Shown one piece after another: positions 43,534 to 51,855 of a stretch of 64,000 nt of DNA (position 1 is its first letter; each line of letters begins with the position of its first letter). The notes under the pieces were generated by a model. That model did no database searches. It was not told where the DNA came from and saw only the letters and a program-made list of their open reading frames with translations. The position numbers and the translations under genes were made by a program. This stretch comes from an uncultured Pseudoxanthomonas sp. (GTDB taxonomy: Bacteria > Pseudomonadota > Gammaproteobacteria > Xanthomonadales > Xanthomonadaceae): assembly GCA_946479745.1 (NCBI GenBank), contig CAMLGZ010000019.1, forward strand, positions 1 through 64,000. Reading direction: 5' to 3'.

Positions 43534-44016
43534 GGCAGTGCCAGGATATCAGCTGGCAGTGGAGGGCCATAGGCTGGGTTGGTTCCCTCAACCCAGCGCC
43601 TTTACCCAAAGGCCGTGAGCCTACGCGCTACCGCGACCACCCTCAAGTCGCCACCCGCATCGCCGACTTGCGAACGGGGGTAGGGTTGTAGGTTGAGCTA
43701 GCTCCACACCATCGTGAAAACGATCATCAGCCAAACCTACTCCGTCTCATAGAACTAGCCTGTGCGGTGTGAAGTATTTACGTTGTATGGCGGCTAAAAC
43801 GGTGCTCAGAATGACGGTTCAAGCTGGCATGAAATCCGTTGCGCCGGAGTGATGGGGACTCCTTTCTTCGGAACGCTTTTAACGGCCAAACGAAGCGCTT
43901 TGTGCTTTGGGGTAACCCATGGCGGTTATCTTGAGCATCCTTAATGGGAGCACGTAAGCGCAGTTGAGACCTAGACTGATGGCAGTCTTCGAATACTTCA
44001 TGAGAGGAGTTTGAAA
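43534..44016. other. Gene-free stretch with repeat and gene remnants
   Basis: About 43568-43620 is a half copy of the family F repeat (AGGCTGGGTTGGTTCCCTCA). At 43629-43676 is a fragment that would translate YRDHPQVATRIADLRT, matching the end of the 42085 gene. At 43767-43781 is copy 3 of the 15-bp motif (GTGTGAAGTATTTAC). The remainder shows no gene; the promoter of the SGNH gene should be near the right end, before GAGAGGAG. Confidence 0.55.
43767..43781 (+). repeat. 15-bp motif GTGTGAAGTATTTAC, copy 3
   Basis: Same orientation as the copy at 38566 with a single base change. It lies at the right edge of the low-GC island. Confidence 0.55.
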
Positions 44017-44958
44017 ATGGCGAGCAGAAAACGAAGCATTATTGAGCCCAGAGGCATTGGAGAGGATCTAGCCAAGGCTGCCCTCAAACGTCGTAAAACT
44101 GCCGCCCGTACACGCAAGGCCGCCATCGCCCGAGTTCAAGAAAAGGATCGTCTGAGCGCAGTTTCGGCCTCGGTACGCGCAGGCAGGAGTGTCGGCACCT
44201 TAATTGCCGAAGGAGATTCCTGGTTCGACTATCCCTTCAACGACATCCTGAAGGATCTGGAAGACGACTTCGGCTACGACGTGGAGTCCGTGGCTCACGC
44301 CGGGGACCGAGTCGAGGACATGGCGTATTCCGATGGGCAGCTCGATGAGTTCGTTCGCCGCATCGAGAAAGTACTGCGACGCGGCGATATACCCAGGGCA
44401 ATCCTGCTTTCCGGTGGCGGCAATGATATTGCGGGTGAGGTCGAGTTCGGGATGCTCCTCAATCACGCCGCGTCAGGTAGGCATGGCCTGAACCCGCAGG
44501 TCGTAGACGGCATTGTCAATCAGCGCCTCTATGACGCCTACGCTACTATTCTGAGTTCGGTGACGGCAATCTGTCAGACCACGCTTGGCCAGAAAGTCCC
44601 GATTCTCATCCACGGTTACGACTACGCCGTTCCTGACGGTCGTGGCTTCATGGGAGGATTCTGGCGACTGCCGGGCCCATGGCTTGAACCGGGACTGCGC
44701 CAGAAGGGATATCAGGATATTACACGGTGCAAGGCATTGGTCAGGGAGCTGATCGATAGCTTCAACGCGATGCTAAAGAACGTTGCTGCACATGCCGCGT
44801 TTTCCCACGTGCATTACGTTGACCTGCGAGGAACTTTGCAAACAGGGCCGAGTACCTACAAAGACTCCTGGGCCAACGAGCTGCATCCCACCAAGAAGGG
44901 ATTCAGCGCCGTGAGCACGAAGTTCGCCGGCATGATTGCCAAAGCCAAGGTGCCGTGA
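44017..44958 (+). CDS. SGNH/GDSL hydrolase-family protein with basic N terminus
   Basis: Block I is AEGDSWFDYPFND (nucleophile Ser68), block III LSGGGNDIAGEVEFG and block V DSWANELHPTKKGF (Asp and His), so the SGNH catalytic set is complete. The first 60 residues are Arg/Lys/Ala-rich (LAKAALKRRKTAARTRKAAI) and could bind nucleic acid or a surface. No signal peptide is visible. GAGAGGAG precedes ATG 44017. It is followed 69 bp later by a metallopeptidase gene on the same strand. The substrate is unknown; the pairing with a peptidase is unusual. Confidence 0.82.
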   Translation: MASRKRSIIEPRGIGEDLAKAALKRRKTAARTRKAAIARVQEKDRLSAVSASVRAGRSVGTLIAEGDSWFDYPFNDILKDLEDDFGYDVESVAHAGDRVEDMAYSDGQLDEFVRRIEKVLRRGDIPRAILLSGGGNDIAGEVEFGMLLNHAASGRHGLNPQVVDGIVNQRLYDAYATILSSVTAICQTTLGQKVPILIHGYDYAVPDGRGFMGGFWRLPGPWLEPGLRQKGYQDITRCKALVRELIDSFNAMLKNVAAHAAFSHVHYVDLRGTLQTGPSTYKDSWANELHPTKKGFSAVSTKFAGMIAKAKVP

Positions 44959-45027
44959 ACGCTGATAAGGTTCGGTCGTTTGAATAAGTAAGTACGTCCA
45001 CGCGTGTCCGGAAAAACGGGAGGTTGT

Positions 45028-46581
45028 ATGACTATCAACTACTACCCAAATGATTTTCGCGCCACCCGGCATTGCCCAATGCGAACCAAGCGTGCGATTG
45101 CCTCCCGCAAGGCCAATCAGACTGGCTTCTATTTCCCTTCACTAGGGAAACAGCAACCATACAAGCCCAATAACCTGGGATTTGTAAGGTGGCAGATTCG
45201 TGAAGCGGCGCTCACCACCCTCAAGGTATTTGAACAGATCGATGGGCCACTGACCCAGTGGGCCAGATCCGTTCGACGAAAAGTGCTCAATGTTGAGTAC
45301 AACAAAGTAAATGATATCAACGCTTACTACTCTGGCGACGAGATCGCGTTCTATCAGGTAGTCCATCGCAGTGTGGTCCATTTTACCGGTGCAAGTACGG
45401 ATATCGTTTCTCATGAGGTGGGGCATGCGATTCTTGACGCGATTCGTCCCGATTTGTGGGACATCGAATACCTTGAAGTCGCTGCGTTCCACGAGGCGTT
45501 CGGAGACTGCATGGCCCTTATAACTGCTCTTGCGGATCAGAAAATTCGCAAGGATCTGGTAACTAACAAGAGGCTGGGACGGCAGAACTACGTCGAAACC
45601 ATTGGGGAGCATCTTGCTTGGTTATGCTCAAACAATCCGCCCGCGCGTCAAGCTCTCAACAAGCTCAAATGGTCTCTTCCTACGCCCGGAGATGAGCCTC
45701 ATGATTTCAGTCGGAGTTTCACCGGCTGCTTCTACGATGTTATTCGCGCAAGATTCGATGCAGGAAAGAACAAGACTGAACTCGGGCTATGGCAGGCGAC
45801 CAAGGCGACCGCAAAACTCCTGTTCGCGGCCTCTCATGCAGCGCCGCCGGTCCCGCGATTTTTCCAGGCCATCGGTCGCGCCATGGCTCTCGAGGCGGGT
45901 AAAGGCACGCCGCTGTCGGCGCTGGTCACCAAAGCATTCGAAGGTCATGGCATAAAGCTGGGTAGCGCGGTGATGACTTCTGACAAAGCCCGGCTGGCCG
46001 GTATTGCCGGCAGACGTACCGCACGCCGCTGGTCCCTCAGCGACGACGCCCTTGAGGATCTCAGGTCCCGCATGGGAGGCGATAGCATCACCGAATTTCG
46101 GGTTCGTCCTGTTCGCCTGGGAAAACAAGTGGTGGCAGAAGCCATCTATCCACGGAGCATCAATATCGGATCGCTACCGAGAATACCGGAAGGTGCTCGT
46201 ACCTATGTTCCCGAGGCAGTTTTGGTGGGCTACAGCTCGGACAAAATCAAAACCCGTCGAAGCTTGGCACTCATGAGCGCCTTGCCAGATTCAAAATCTA
46301 TCGAGAAAGAAGTGCTGGATTTTGTAGACGGTCTGGCACAGAGAGGACAGATTCAGGACATCACGGGCTTGAACGCCTTAAGACGTGGGCCTCGTGCGCG
46401 CAAGACCGCCTTGGGCACATCAACAACCGGAGCCGGTGGTGCAGAAGTGATTGCTCATCCAGGCCCAGCACCCGGTGTCACCCACGAATTGCGTCTTGCT
46501 CAAGAGGGAAGCGGGGTAACTTTGCAGCGAATTCGCTTTTCCTGTCGTTGTACTGCTCATTACGATAGCCGGACGCCGTAA
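45028..46581 (+). CDS. Gluzincin-type metallopeptidase-like protein, 517 aa
   Basis: The zinc motif is SHEVGHAILDA (His129, Glu130, His133), and the third ligand is Glu156 in FHEAFGDCMAL, the thermolysin-like arrangement with a spacing of 23 residues. There is no signal peptide. Residues about 230-320 include SRSFTGCFYDVIRARFDAG, another M4-like feature. From about 330 the protein becomes strand-rich and then Gly/Ala/Pro-rich at the end, perhaps a separate domain. GGGAGG precedes ATG 45028. It forms a probable operon with the SGNH gene; a convergent small basic gene follows. Confidence 0.78.
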   Translation: MTINYYPNDFRATRHCPMRTKRAIASRKANQTGFYFPSLGKQQPYKPNNLGFVRWQIREAALTTLKVFEQIDGPLTQWARSVRRKVLNVEYNKVNDINAYYSGDEIAFYQVVHRSVVHFTGASTDIVSHEVGHAILDAIRPDLWDIEYLEVAAFHEAFGDCMALITALADQKIRKDLVTNKRLGRQNYVETIGEHLAWLCSNNPPARQALNKLKWSLPTPGDEPHDFSRSFTGCFYDVIRARFDAGKNKTELGLWQATKATAKLLFAASHAAPPVPRFFQAIGRAMALEAGKGTPLSALVTKAFEGHGIKLGSAVMTSDKARLAGIAGRRTARRWSLSDDALEDLRSRMGGDSITEFRVRPVRLGKQVVAEAIYPRSINIGSLPRIPEGARTYVPEAVLVGYSSDKIKTRRSLALMSALPDSKSIEKEVLDFVDGLAQRGQIQDITGLNALRRGPRARKTALGTSTTGAGGAEVIAHPGPAPGVTHELRLAQEGSGVTLQRIRFSCRCTAHYDSRTP

Positions 46582-46601
46582 TCGCAGTTGCTGGTAGTCC
46601 G

Positions 46602-46820
46602 CTAGCGCTTGGGTGAGACTGCGGAAAATCGTCTGCGGACCAGCACTTCCTCTCCGTCGGGTTTCTTTTTGCGGACATGAGTCATTCCCGGGCCGAGTTC
46701 ACGGCCTTCTTCTTGCAGTTGTCCTGCTTTTTCGAGTGCTCCGCGGAAAATTGAGGCTTCCTTTACGTCGACCTTCACCGAACGCTTCCTTGCTTTCTTG
46801 GCGGGCGTCTTGGCGGGCAT
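46602..46820 (-). CDS. Small basic protein, 72 aa
   Basis: The sequence is highly charged: PAKTPAKKARKRSVKVDVKE at the N terminus, then an amphipathic helix (SIFRGALEKAGQLQEEGREL) and HVRKKKPDGEEVLVRRRF. I do not recognise a family. It is convergent with the metallopeptidase gene, with 20 bp between stops. It could be an immunity-like or regulatory partner of the SGNH/peptidase pair, but this is only positional inference. ATG 46820 lacks a strong Shine-Dalgarno. Confidence 0.5.
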   Translation of the reverse strand: MPAKTPAKKARKRSVKVDVKEASIFRGALEKAGQLQEEGRELGPGMTHVRKKKPDGEEVLVRRRFSAVSPKR

Positions 46821-46923
46821 CTTGACTCCTACGGCTGGAACCGATTTCTAGCCTGAATAAGCCCACTATAGCCCCAGTATCGTTACCAAAAGCTGATCAA
46901 ATGGGACAGGAGTAATTAAGGGT

Positions 46924-47038
46924 CGTAGGCTGGGTTAGCTCCATCAACCCAGCGCCTTCACCCAAAGACCGCGAGTTGCTGGGTTGATGGAACCAACCCA
47001 GCCTACGTTGTACGCTTGCGGCTGATCTCACTGGCAAG
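46924..47038. repeat. Family F repeat (GTAGGCTGGGTTAGCTCC type), long copy
   Basis: An inverted-repeat unit (CGTAGGCTGGGTTAGCTCCA ... CCAACCCAGCCTACG) followed by a tail (TTGTACGCTTGCGGCTGATC...). The same 115-bp unit plus tail occurs at 48866-48982 immediately before the RAYT gene. Shorter copies: 37757-37830, 43568-43620, 49529-49560, 60012-60097. Confidence 0.85.
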
Positions 47039-47041
47039 ACT

Positions 47042-47104
47042 AAAGGGGACGGAGGCAATTAACGCAACTTAATTTCCTCCGTCCACTTTTAGCCGTCCCC
47101 TTTT
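47042..47104. repeat. Second inverted repeat after the family F copy (GGGGACGGAGG type)
   Basis: AAAGGGGACGGAGGCAATTA faces TAATTTCCTCCGTCC and GTCCCCTTT. It lies in the 360-bp gap between the small basic gene and the TPR gene; nothing else is visible in that gap. GGGGACGGAGG recurs at 48849-48859. Confidence 0.7.
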
Positions 47105-47180
47105 TAGCCGTAAGCCGTAGGCGTGGTGGTGCTCGCGATTGATGCGGTTCGCTACGCTCGTCACATCCTACAAGCTCGCC

Positions 47181-48692
47181 TCAGGGCTGATGGATATCGT
47201 AGTACTGGCGCCGACCGACCTGTTCAATCGCCGTGCGCACGTCTTCACGCTGCATCAGTACGTCCCATCGGGCGTAGCTCTCTTCCTCCGCCGGCAACAG
47301 GCGCGGCGGCAGATAGTCTTGGACCATGACGAGGACAGCGGCGCGCTCTTCCTCCGACGCTAGTGCCGCGACCAGCGCCTCCGCCGCCGCGTCCATCCGT
47401 CCTTCGCGCAGTAGGGCGCTCAGGTACAGCGGCGTCGACAGAGATCGGTGTTTCTCCAGGTAGGCCATTGCCTTGTCCGCGCCGGTGCGGTCGCCCTGCA
47501 GCAGCCGTGCGCAATGCTGCACCGACTGCAACGCCATCTGGCCGTAGTCGGACATGTCACCCACTCCTGCCAATACGGCCAGTGCCTGCTTGCCGTTGCC
47601 GCGCGCGCAGTACATTTCGCCCAGATTGATCTTCTGACTCACATTGGAATTGCCTTCCTCGGCCAGCGTGCTCGCCAACCGCATGGTCGCCAGGCTGTCG
47701 TCCCAGCGACCCAACTGGCCCAGCGCGTTGGACTTGCTGTTGAGCAGCCATACCTTCGATTCGGGGCTGGCGAACTGTTTCGAGTCGCGCTGCAGGATTG
47801 TGTCCACCACTTCAACGATGCGACCGTGCTCGCCGACGACCCGCAGCGCGCCCGTCACGTCGAGGAGGCGTTCCAGATCGTCGGGGGCGGCGGCGGACCG
47901 CGCAGCCAGTCGGTCCACGCGCTCCTTCGCAACTCGGGCCACGTCGAAGCGCGGCGACCGCGTGTCGTACAAACCATCGAAGCGCCGGTCGCTGCGCAAC
48001 TGGATGAGTTCGTACGGCGCGCTGATGCGGTCGATGGCGATGCGGGCGAGATCGCCTTCGCCGCGTTGCACGCGCAGCAGGGCTAGCTCGAACCACAGCA
48101 TGTCCGCACCCGCGCCTTCTTGCTTCCATCCGGACGAGGCCAGGGATTGCAGCAGGTCCAGGCGTACCGGCGCTGTCGGCTGGAGTGCGTCCAGCAGGCC
48201 GTACAGGAACGAATCGTGCAAGCCGTCCAGCGCCTCGGGCCAGCGGCGCGCCAACTCGGCCATGTGCGCGCCCGCGGCATCGTGCTCCTGCAGTTGGTAC
48301 TCGGCCCAACTCAGGTTGGCCCAGGCGTCGCTGTTGGTGGAATTGGCGGTGATCGCCTGCAGGTACAGGTCGCGGGCCCGTGCATGTGCCTTGCGCTGTA
48401 GCGCCGCGTCGCCGGCCAGCCCGTAGACGGCGGCTTGCGCCTCCTGCGGCAGTTGCACGAATGCGGGGTCGTCGACCAGCTTCTGGAACGCGGCGTCGGC
48501 CTTGCTCTGGTCCGTCGCCGCTTCGGGCCCGAAGGCCTGGTTCGCGAGGCCCTGCAATCGCTCGGCACGTTCGGCCGCGATCGTGTCGTTGCCATGGTCC
48601 GCTGCGGCGTCGTCGTCGGCTGCCCAGGCGGGCACCACCGCCAGAGCCAGCAACAACGCCGCGGTTCTCAATCCCCTGTACATTCCCCACAT
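47181..48692 (-). CDS. Secreted TPR-like repeat protein
   Basis: A 503-aa protein with signal peptide (RTAALLLALAVVPAWA) and a mature region made of helical hairpins typical of TPRs (for example AAVYGLAGDAALQRKAHARA, SDAWANLSWAEYQLQEHDAA, NLGEMYCARGNGKQALAVLA). It is expected in the periplasm or on the outer membrane as a scaffold. The C-terminal part ends QVGRRQYYDIHQP. I choose ATG 48692; ATG 48683 is possible. It stands alone, flanked by direct 115-bp family F repeats, and its composition is that of the core genome. Confidence 0.75.
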   Translation of the reverse strand: MWGMYRGLRTAALLLALAVVPAWAADDDAAADHGNDTIAAERAERLQGLANQAFGPEAATDQSKADAAFQKLVDDPAFVQLPQEAQAAVYGLAGDAALQRKAHARARDLYLQAITANSTNSDAWANLSWAEYQLQEHDAAGAHMAELARRWPEALDGLHDSFLYGLLDALQPTAPVRLDLLQSLASSGWKQEGAGADMLWFELALLRVQRGEGDLARIAIDRISAPYELIQLRSDRRFDGLYDTRSPRFDVARVAKERVDRLAARSAAAPDDLERLLDVTGALRVVGEHGRIVEVVDTILQRDSKQFASPESKVWLLNSKSNALGQLGRWDDSLATMRLASTLAEEGNSNVSQKINLGEMYCARGNGKQALAVLAGVGDMSDYGQMALQSVQHCARLLQGDRTGADKAMAYLEKHRSLSTPLYLSALLREGRMDAAAEALVAALASEEERAAVLVMVQDYLPPRLLPAEEESYARWDVLMQREDVRTAIEQVGRRQYYDIHQP

Positions 48693-48865
48693 CACCACGA
48701 CCCCGTTTCGAAAGAGGATCAGGTTACCCGTTCCCAGGTTCCTGGAGGCGTCAACCTATCCGACAAGCTGGCCGCAAGGGGGCCCCGACGCCGCTGCTTT
48801 ACCGCCAACGCAGTTCCGTGCGGCCGGCACGCCCTTCAACCCGCTATAGGGGACGGAGGTAGGGC

Positions 48866-48982
48866 CGTAGGCTGGGTTAGCTCCATCAACCCAGCGCCTT
48901 CACCCAAAGACCGCGAGTTGCTGGGTTGATGGGGAACCAATCCAGCCTACGTTGTACGCTTGCGGCTGATCTCACTGGCAAG
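48866..48982. repeat. Family F repeat preceding the RAYT gene
   Basis: Nearly identical to 46924-47038 (a few changes in the right arm), and its tail runs up to ten bases before the transposase ATG. This placement, with a half copy directly after the gene (49529-49560), is the REP-RAYT arrangement. Confidence 0.85.
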
Positions 48983-48991
48983 GATGCTGGC

Positions 48992-49522
48992 ATGCGGACT
49001 TATGTGCGTGCACGGGTGCAAGGCGGCATCTATTTCTTCACCGTCAATTTGGCCGAGCGGCACGGCAATACCTTGCTGGTGGATCACATAGATGCGTTGA
49101 AAGATGCGTTCGGCCGCACCCGGCAGGACCATCCTTTCACAATGCCCGCGTTCGTGGTTCTGCCGGAACACTTTCATTGCCTGTGGAGGATGCCGCCAGG
49201 TGATGACGATTTCCCGACACGTTGGCGTTTGATCAAGTCGCGGTTCTCGCGCAGCTTGCCCAATGTCGAGCGACGCTCGGAAAGCCGGCAAGACAAGAAC
49301 GAGCGCGGTATTTGGCAACGCCGGTATTGAGAACAACTCGTTCGTAACGAAGCGCACTTCCTACGCCGCCTTGATTACATCCACTACAACCCGATCAAGC
49401 ACGGCCATGTCAGCCGTGCGCTGGATTGGCCGCATTCCAGCTTTCGGTACTGGCTGGAGCGCGGGGTTTGCCCGTTGGATTGGGCCGTCGCACCTATCGG
49501 TGGTCTGCCGGAATCCGAATGA
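48992..49522 (+). pseudogene. REP-associated tyrosine transposase (RAYT) with one nonsense mutation
   Basis: The N-terminal part has the IS200-like HUH motif FVVLPEHFHCLWRMP. After NERGIWQRRY the frame hits TGA at 49328-49330 exactly where the family has Trp (TGG). Reading on in the same frame gives [20 protein letters not shown], then [21 protein letters not shown], the normal RAYT C terminus with the Tyr-containing YIHYNP motif, to a stop at 49520-49522. The truncated 112-aa product would lack that motif, so the gene is probably inactive. RAYT proteins mobilise the flanking REP-type hairpins, here family F. Confidence 0.9.
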
Positions 49523-49937
49523 GAGGGGGTGCTGGGTTGATGGAGCCAACCCAGCCTACTCACTACGTGAGGCATGCGCGAGACTTCCAGCTGTTTTGGA
49601 AAGACAGAATCGGTCATCGCGAGACATGGGCATGACACGATTGCAGAACCACGCGGACTTCGATGCAGGACAGCATTTTCTCGTAGCGTGACGACCACAG
49701 CATTTTCCGAAATACACCGCTTGACGCGCGGGTGGTCGCGCACCACAGTCGGCGGCGCCGATAGCGCTGCACACGAATGCAGCGCACTCCACGGACCCGC
49801 AACAGACCGCAACGCTCTTGTCGTTCTTGCCTGAGGGAACAACCGCGCCGCCGCCGCTTTGCCGTGCGTCGCGTGAACGGCCCGCGCCTCCGCGCGCGCC
49901 CCTGTCCTTATCCACCAGGCACCTGGAGAACACACTC
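49523..49937. other. Gap between RAYT pseudogene and chitinase
   Basis: 49529-49560 is a half family F repeat (CTGGGTTGATGGAGCCAACC). The remaining roughly 380 bases show no gene or RNA. The chitinase promoter should lie here; I see no TGTGA-N6-TCACA site in it. Confidence 0.5.
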
Positions 49938-51737
49938 ATGAGCATCAGATTGACGAAGGGTTTGCTGTGCGGCTTCCTGCTCGCAGCATGGATGTCGCCC
50001 GCGCAGGCGCAGAGCGTCAGCTGCACGGGGATCGCCGAATGGAACGCGTCCACCATCTATAACGCCGGCAGCAAGCTCGTCTACCAGGGCCGCCTGTACC
50101 AGGCGACCATCACCATCTGGAATGCACCGCCCACGCACTGCCCCAGCTGCGGCTGGTATCAGGACCTGGGCGTCTGCGGCACCGGCAGCAACCAGCCGCC
50201 AACCGCGACCCTGACCGCACCGGCCAATGGCGCCACCTTCAACGCAGGCGCCAACATCACGGTGTCGGCGAACGCCGCCGATGCCAACGGTACGGTCACC
50301 CAGGTGCAGTTCTTCCGTGGCACCACTTCATTGGGAATCGATACCACCTCTCCCTACAGCGTGACCTGGACCAATGCGGCCGCAGGCAATTACGCCATCA
50401 CTGCCGTCGCCACCGACAACGCGGGCGCCACCGGCACTTCCGCCACGGCCAACATCACCGTCAATACCGTGGGCACGCCCGACACCACCGCACCCAGCGT
50501 GCCTGCCGGACTGGCCGCGACGTCGGTGACTTCCTCCAGCGTCAACCTCAGCTGGAACGCGTCCACCGACAACGCGGGCGGCAGCGGCGTCGCCGGCTAC
50601 GACGTCTACCGCAATGGCACGCTGGTCGGCTCGCCCGCCGGCACTTCCTTCAGCAACACCGGTCTTGCCGCCTCAACGGCCTACAACTTCCGCGTGCGCG
50701 CCCGCGACAACGCCGGCAACGCCTCGGCGCAAGGGTCGCAGATCACCGCGACTACCAGCGCCGGTGGCGGTTCCAACGACCTGCCGCGCCACGCGTTGGT
50801 GGGGTACTGGCACAACTTCAGTAATCCGTCCGGCGCCACGTTCCCGATCAGCCAGGTCTCCAACGACTTCGACGTCATCGTGGTCGCCTTCGGCGACGAT
50901 GCGGGTAACGGCGGCGTCAGCTTCATCGTCGACCCGGGCGCTGGCAGCGAAGCGCAGTTCATCGCCGACGTGGCCGCGGCGCGTTCGCGCGGCAAGAAAG
51001 TAGTGCTGTCGCTGGGCGGCCAGAACGGCACGGTGACCCTGAACAATTCGACGCAGGTCGCCAACTTCGTCAACAGCATGGAAGACCTGATCCGCTACTA
51101 CGGCTTCGACGGCGTGGACATCGACCTGGAAAGCGGCGCGGGCGTCTCCCACGGTGCGCCCGTACAGACCAACCTGGTCACCGCCATCAAGCAGCTCAAT
51201 ACGCGCATCGGCCCGTCGTTCTACCTGTCGATGGCGCCCGAGCACCCTTATGTCCAGGGCGGCTTTGCCGCATACAGCGGCATCTGGGGCGCTTACCTGC
51301 CGATCATCGATGGACTGCGCCAGGAGTTGGACCTGATCCACGTGCAGTACTACAACAACGGCGCGCTGTATTCGCCGTATAGCCAGAACGGTCTGGCCGA
51401 GGGTTCGGTGGACATGCTGGTCGGCGCCAGCCTGATGCTGATCGAGGGTTTCAGGACCAACAACAACACCGGCGTCGTGTTCAATGGCCTGCGGCCGGAC
51501 CAGGTGGCCTTCGGACTGCCTTCAGGACCCTCGTCCGCCAACAGCGGGCAGGCGTCGTCGGCCACGATCGCCAATGCCTTGAACTGCCTGACGCGGCTGC
51601 AAAGTTGCGGAACGATCCGGCCGCAGCAGGCCTATCCCACTTTCCGCGGCGTCATGACCTGGTCGATCAACTGGGACCGGCGCGACGGGTTCAACTTCTC
51701 GCGGCCGGTGCGGGCGACGTTGAATACCTTGCCCTGA
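49938..51737 (+). CDS. Secreted multidomain GH18 chitinase
   Basis: A 599-aa endo-acting chitinase for extracellular chitin. There is a signal peptide (GLLCGFLLAAWMSPAQA), a CBM5/12 chitin-binding domain (about 28-72, WNASTIYNAGSKLVYQGRLY and WYQDLG), a bacterial Ig-like domain (about 85-180), a fibronectin type III domain (about 185-275) and a GH18 barrel (about 290-597). The catalytic DxxDxDxE is FDGVDIDLES, with Glu398 as acid and Asp394/Asp396 in support. MTWSINWD near the end is the conserved Trp strand. ATG 49938 gives the signal peptide. A hairpin terminator follows. Confidence 0.93.
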   Translation: MSIRLTKGLLCGFLLAAWMSPAQAQSVSCTGIAEWNASTIYNAGSKLVYQGRLYQATITIWNAPPTHCPSCGWYQDLGVCGTGSNQPPTATLTAPANGATFNAGANITVSANAADANGTVTQVQFFRGTTSLGIDTTSPYSVTWTNAAAGNYAITAVATDNAGATGTSATANITVNTVGTPDTTAPSVPAGLAATSVTSSSVNLSWNASTDNAGGSGVAGYDVYRNGTLVGSPAGTSFSNTGLAASTAYNFRVRARDNAGNASAQGSQITATTSAGGGSNDLPRHALVGYWHNFSNPSGATFPISQVSNDFDVIVVAFGDDAGNGGVSFIVDPGAGSEAQFIADVAAARSRGKKVVLSLGGQNGTVTLNNSTQVANFVNSMEDLIRYYGFDGVDIDLESGAGVSHGAPVQTNLVTAIKQLNTRIGPSFYLSMAPEHPYVQGGFAAYSGIWGAYLPIIDGLRQELDLIHVQYYNNGALYSPYSQNGLAEGSVDMLVGASLMLIEGFRTNNNTGVVFNGLRPDQVAFGLPSGPSSANSGQASSATIANALNCLTRLQSCGTIRPQQAYPTFRGVMTWSINWDRRDGFNFSRPVRATLNTLP

Positions 51738-51797
51738 CGGCTGGCGAAAAAGTTCGGGACGGGCAACGCATCGCCTGTCCCCGACTCCCACAATTCT

Positions 51798-51825
51798 CGG
51801 CGTCCCTTGTGGACGCCGATTTGTT
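51798..51825 (+). terminator. Intrinsic terminator of the chitinase gene
   Basis: Stem CGGCGTCC / GGACGCCG with loop CTTGT, followed by ATTTGTTT; about 60 bp after the stop codon. Confidence 0.75.
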
Positions 51826-51855
51826 TGTAGAGGCCGCAGCGATCCGACGCTCGAT

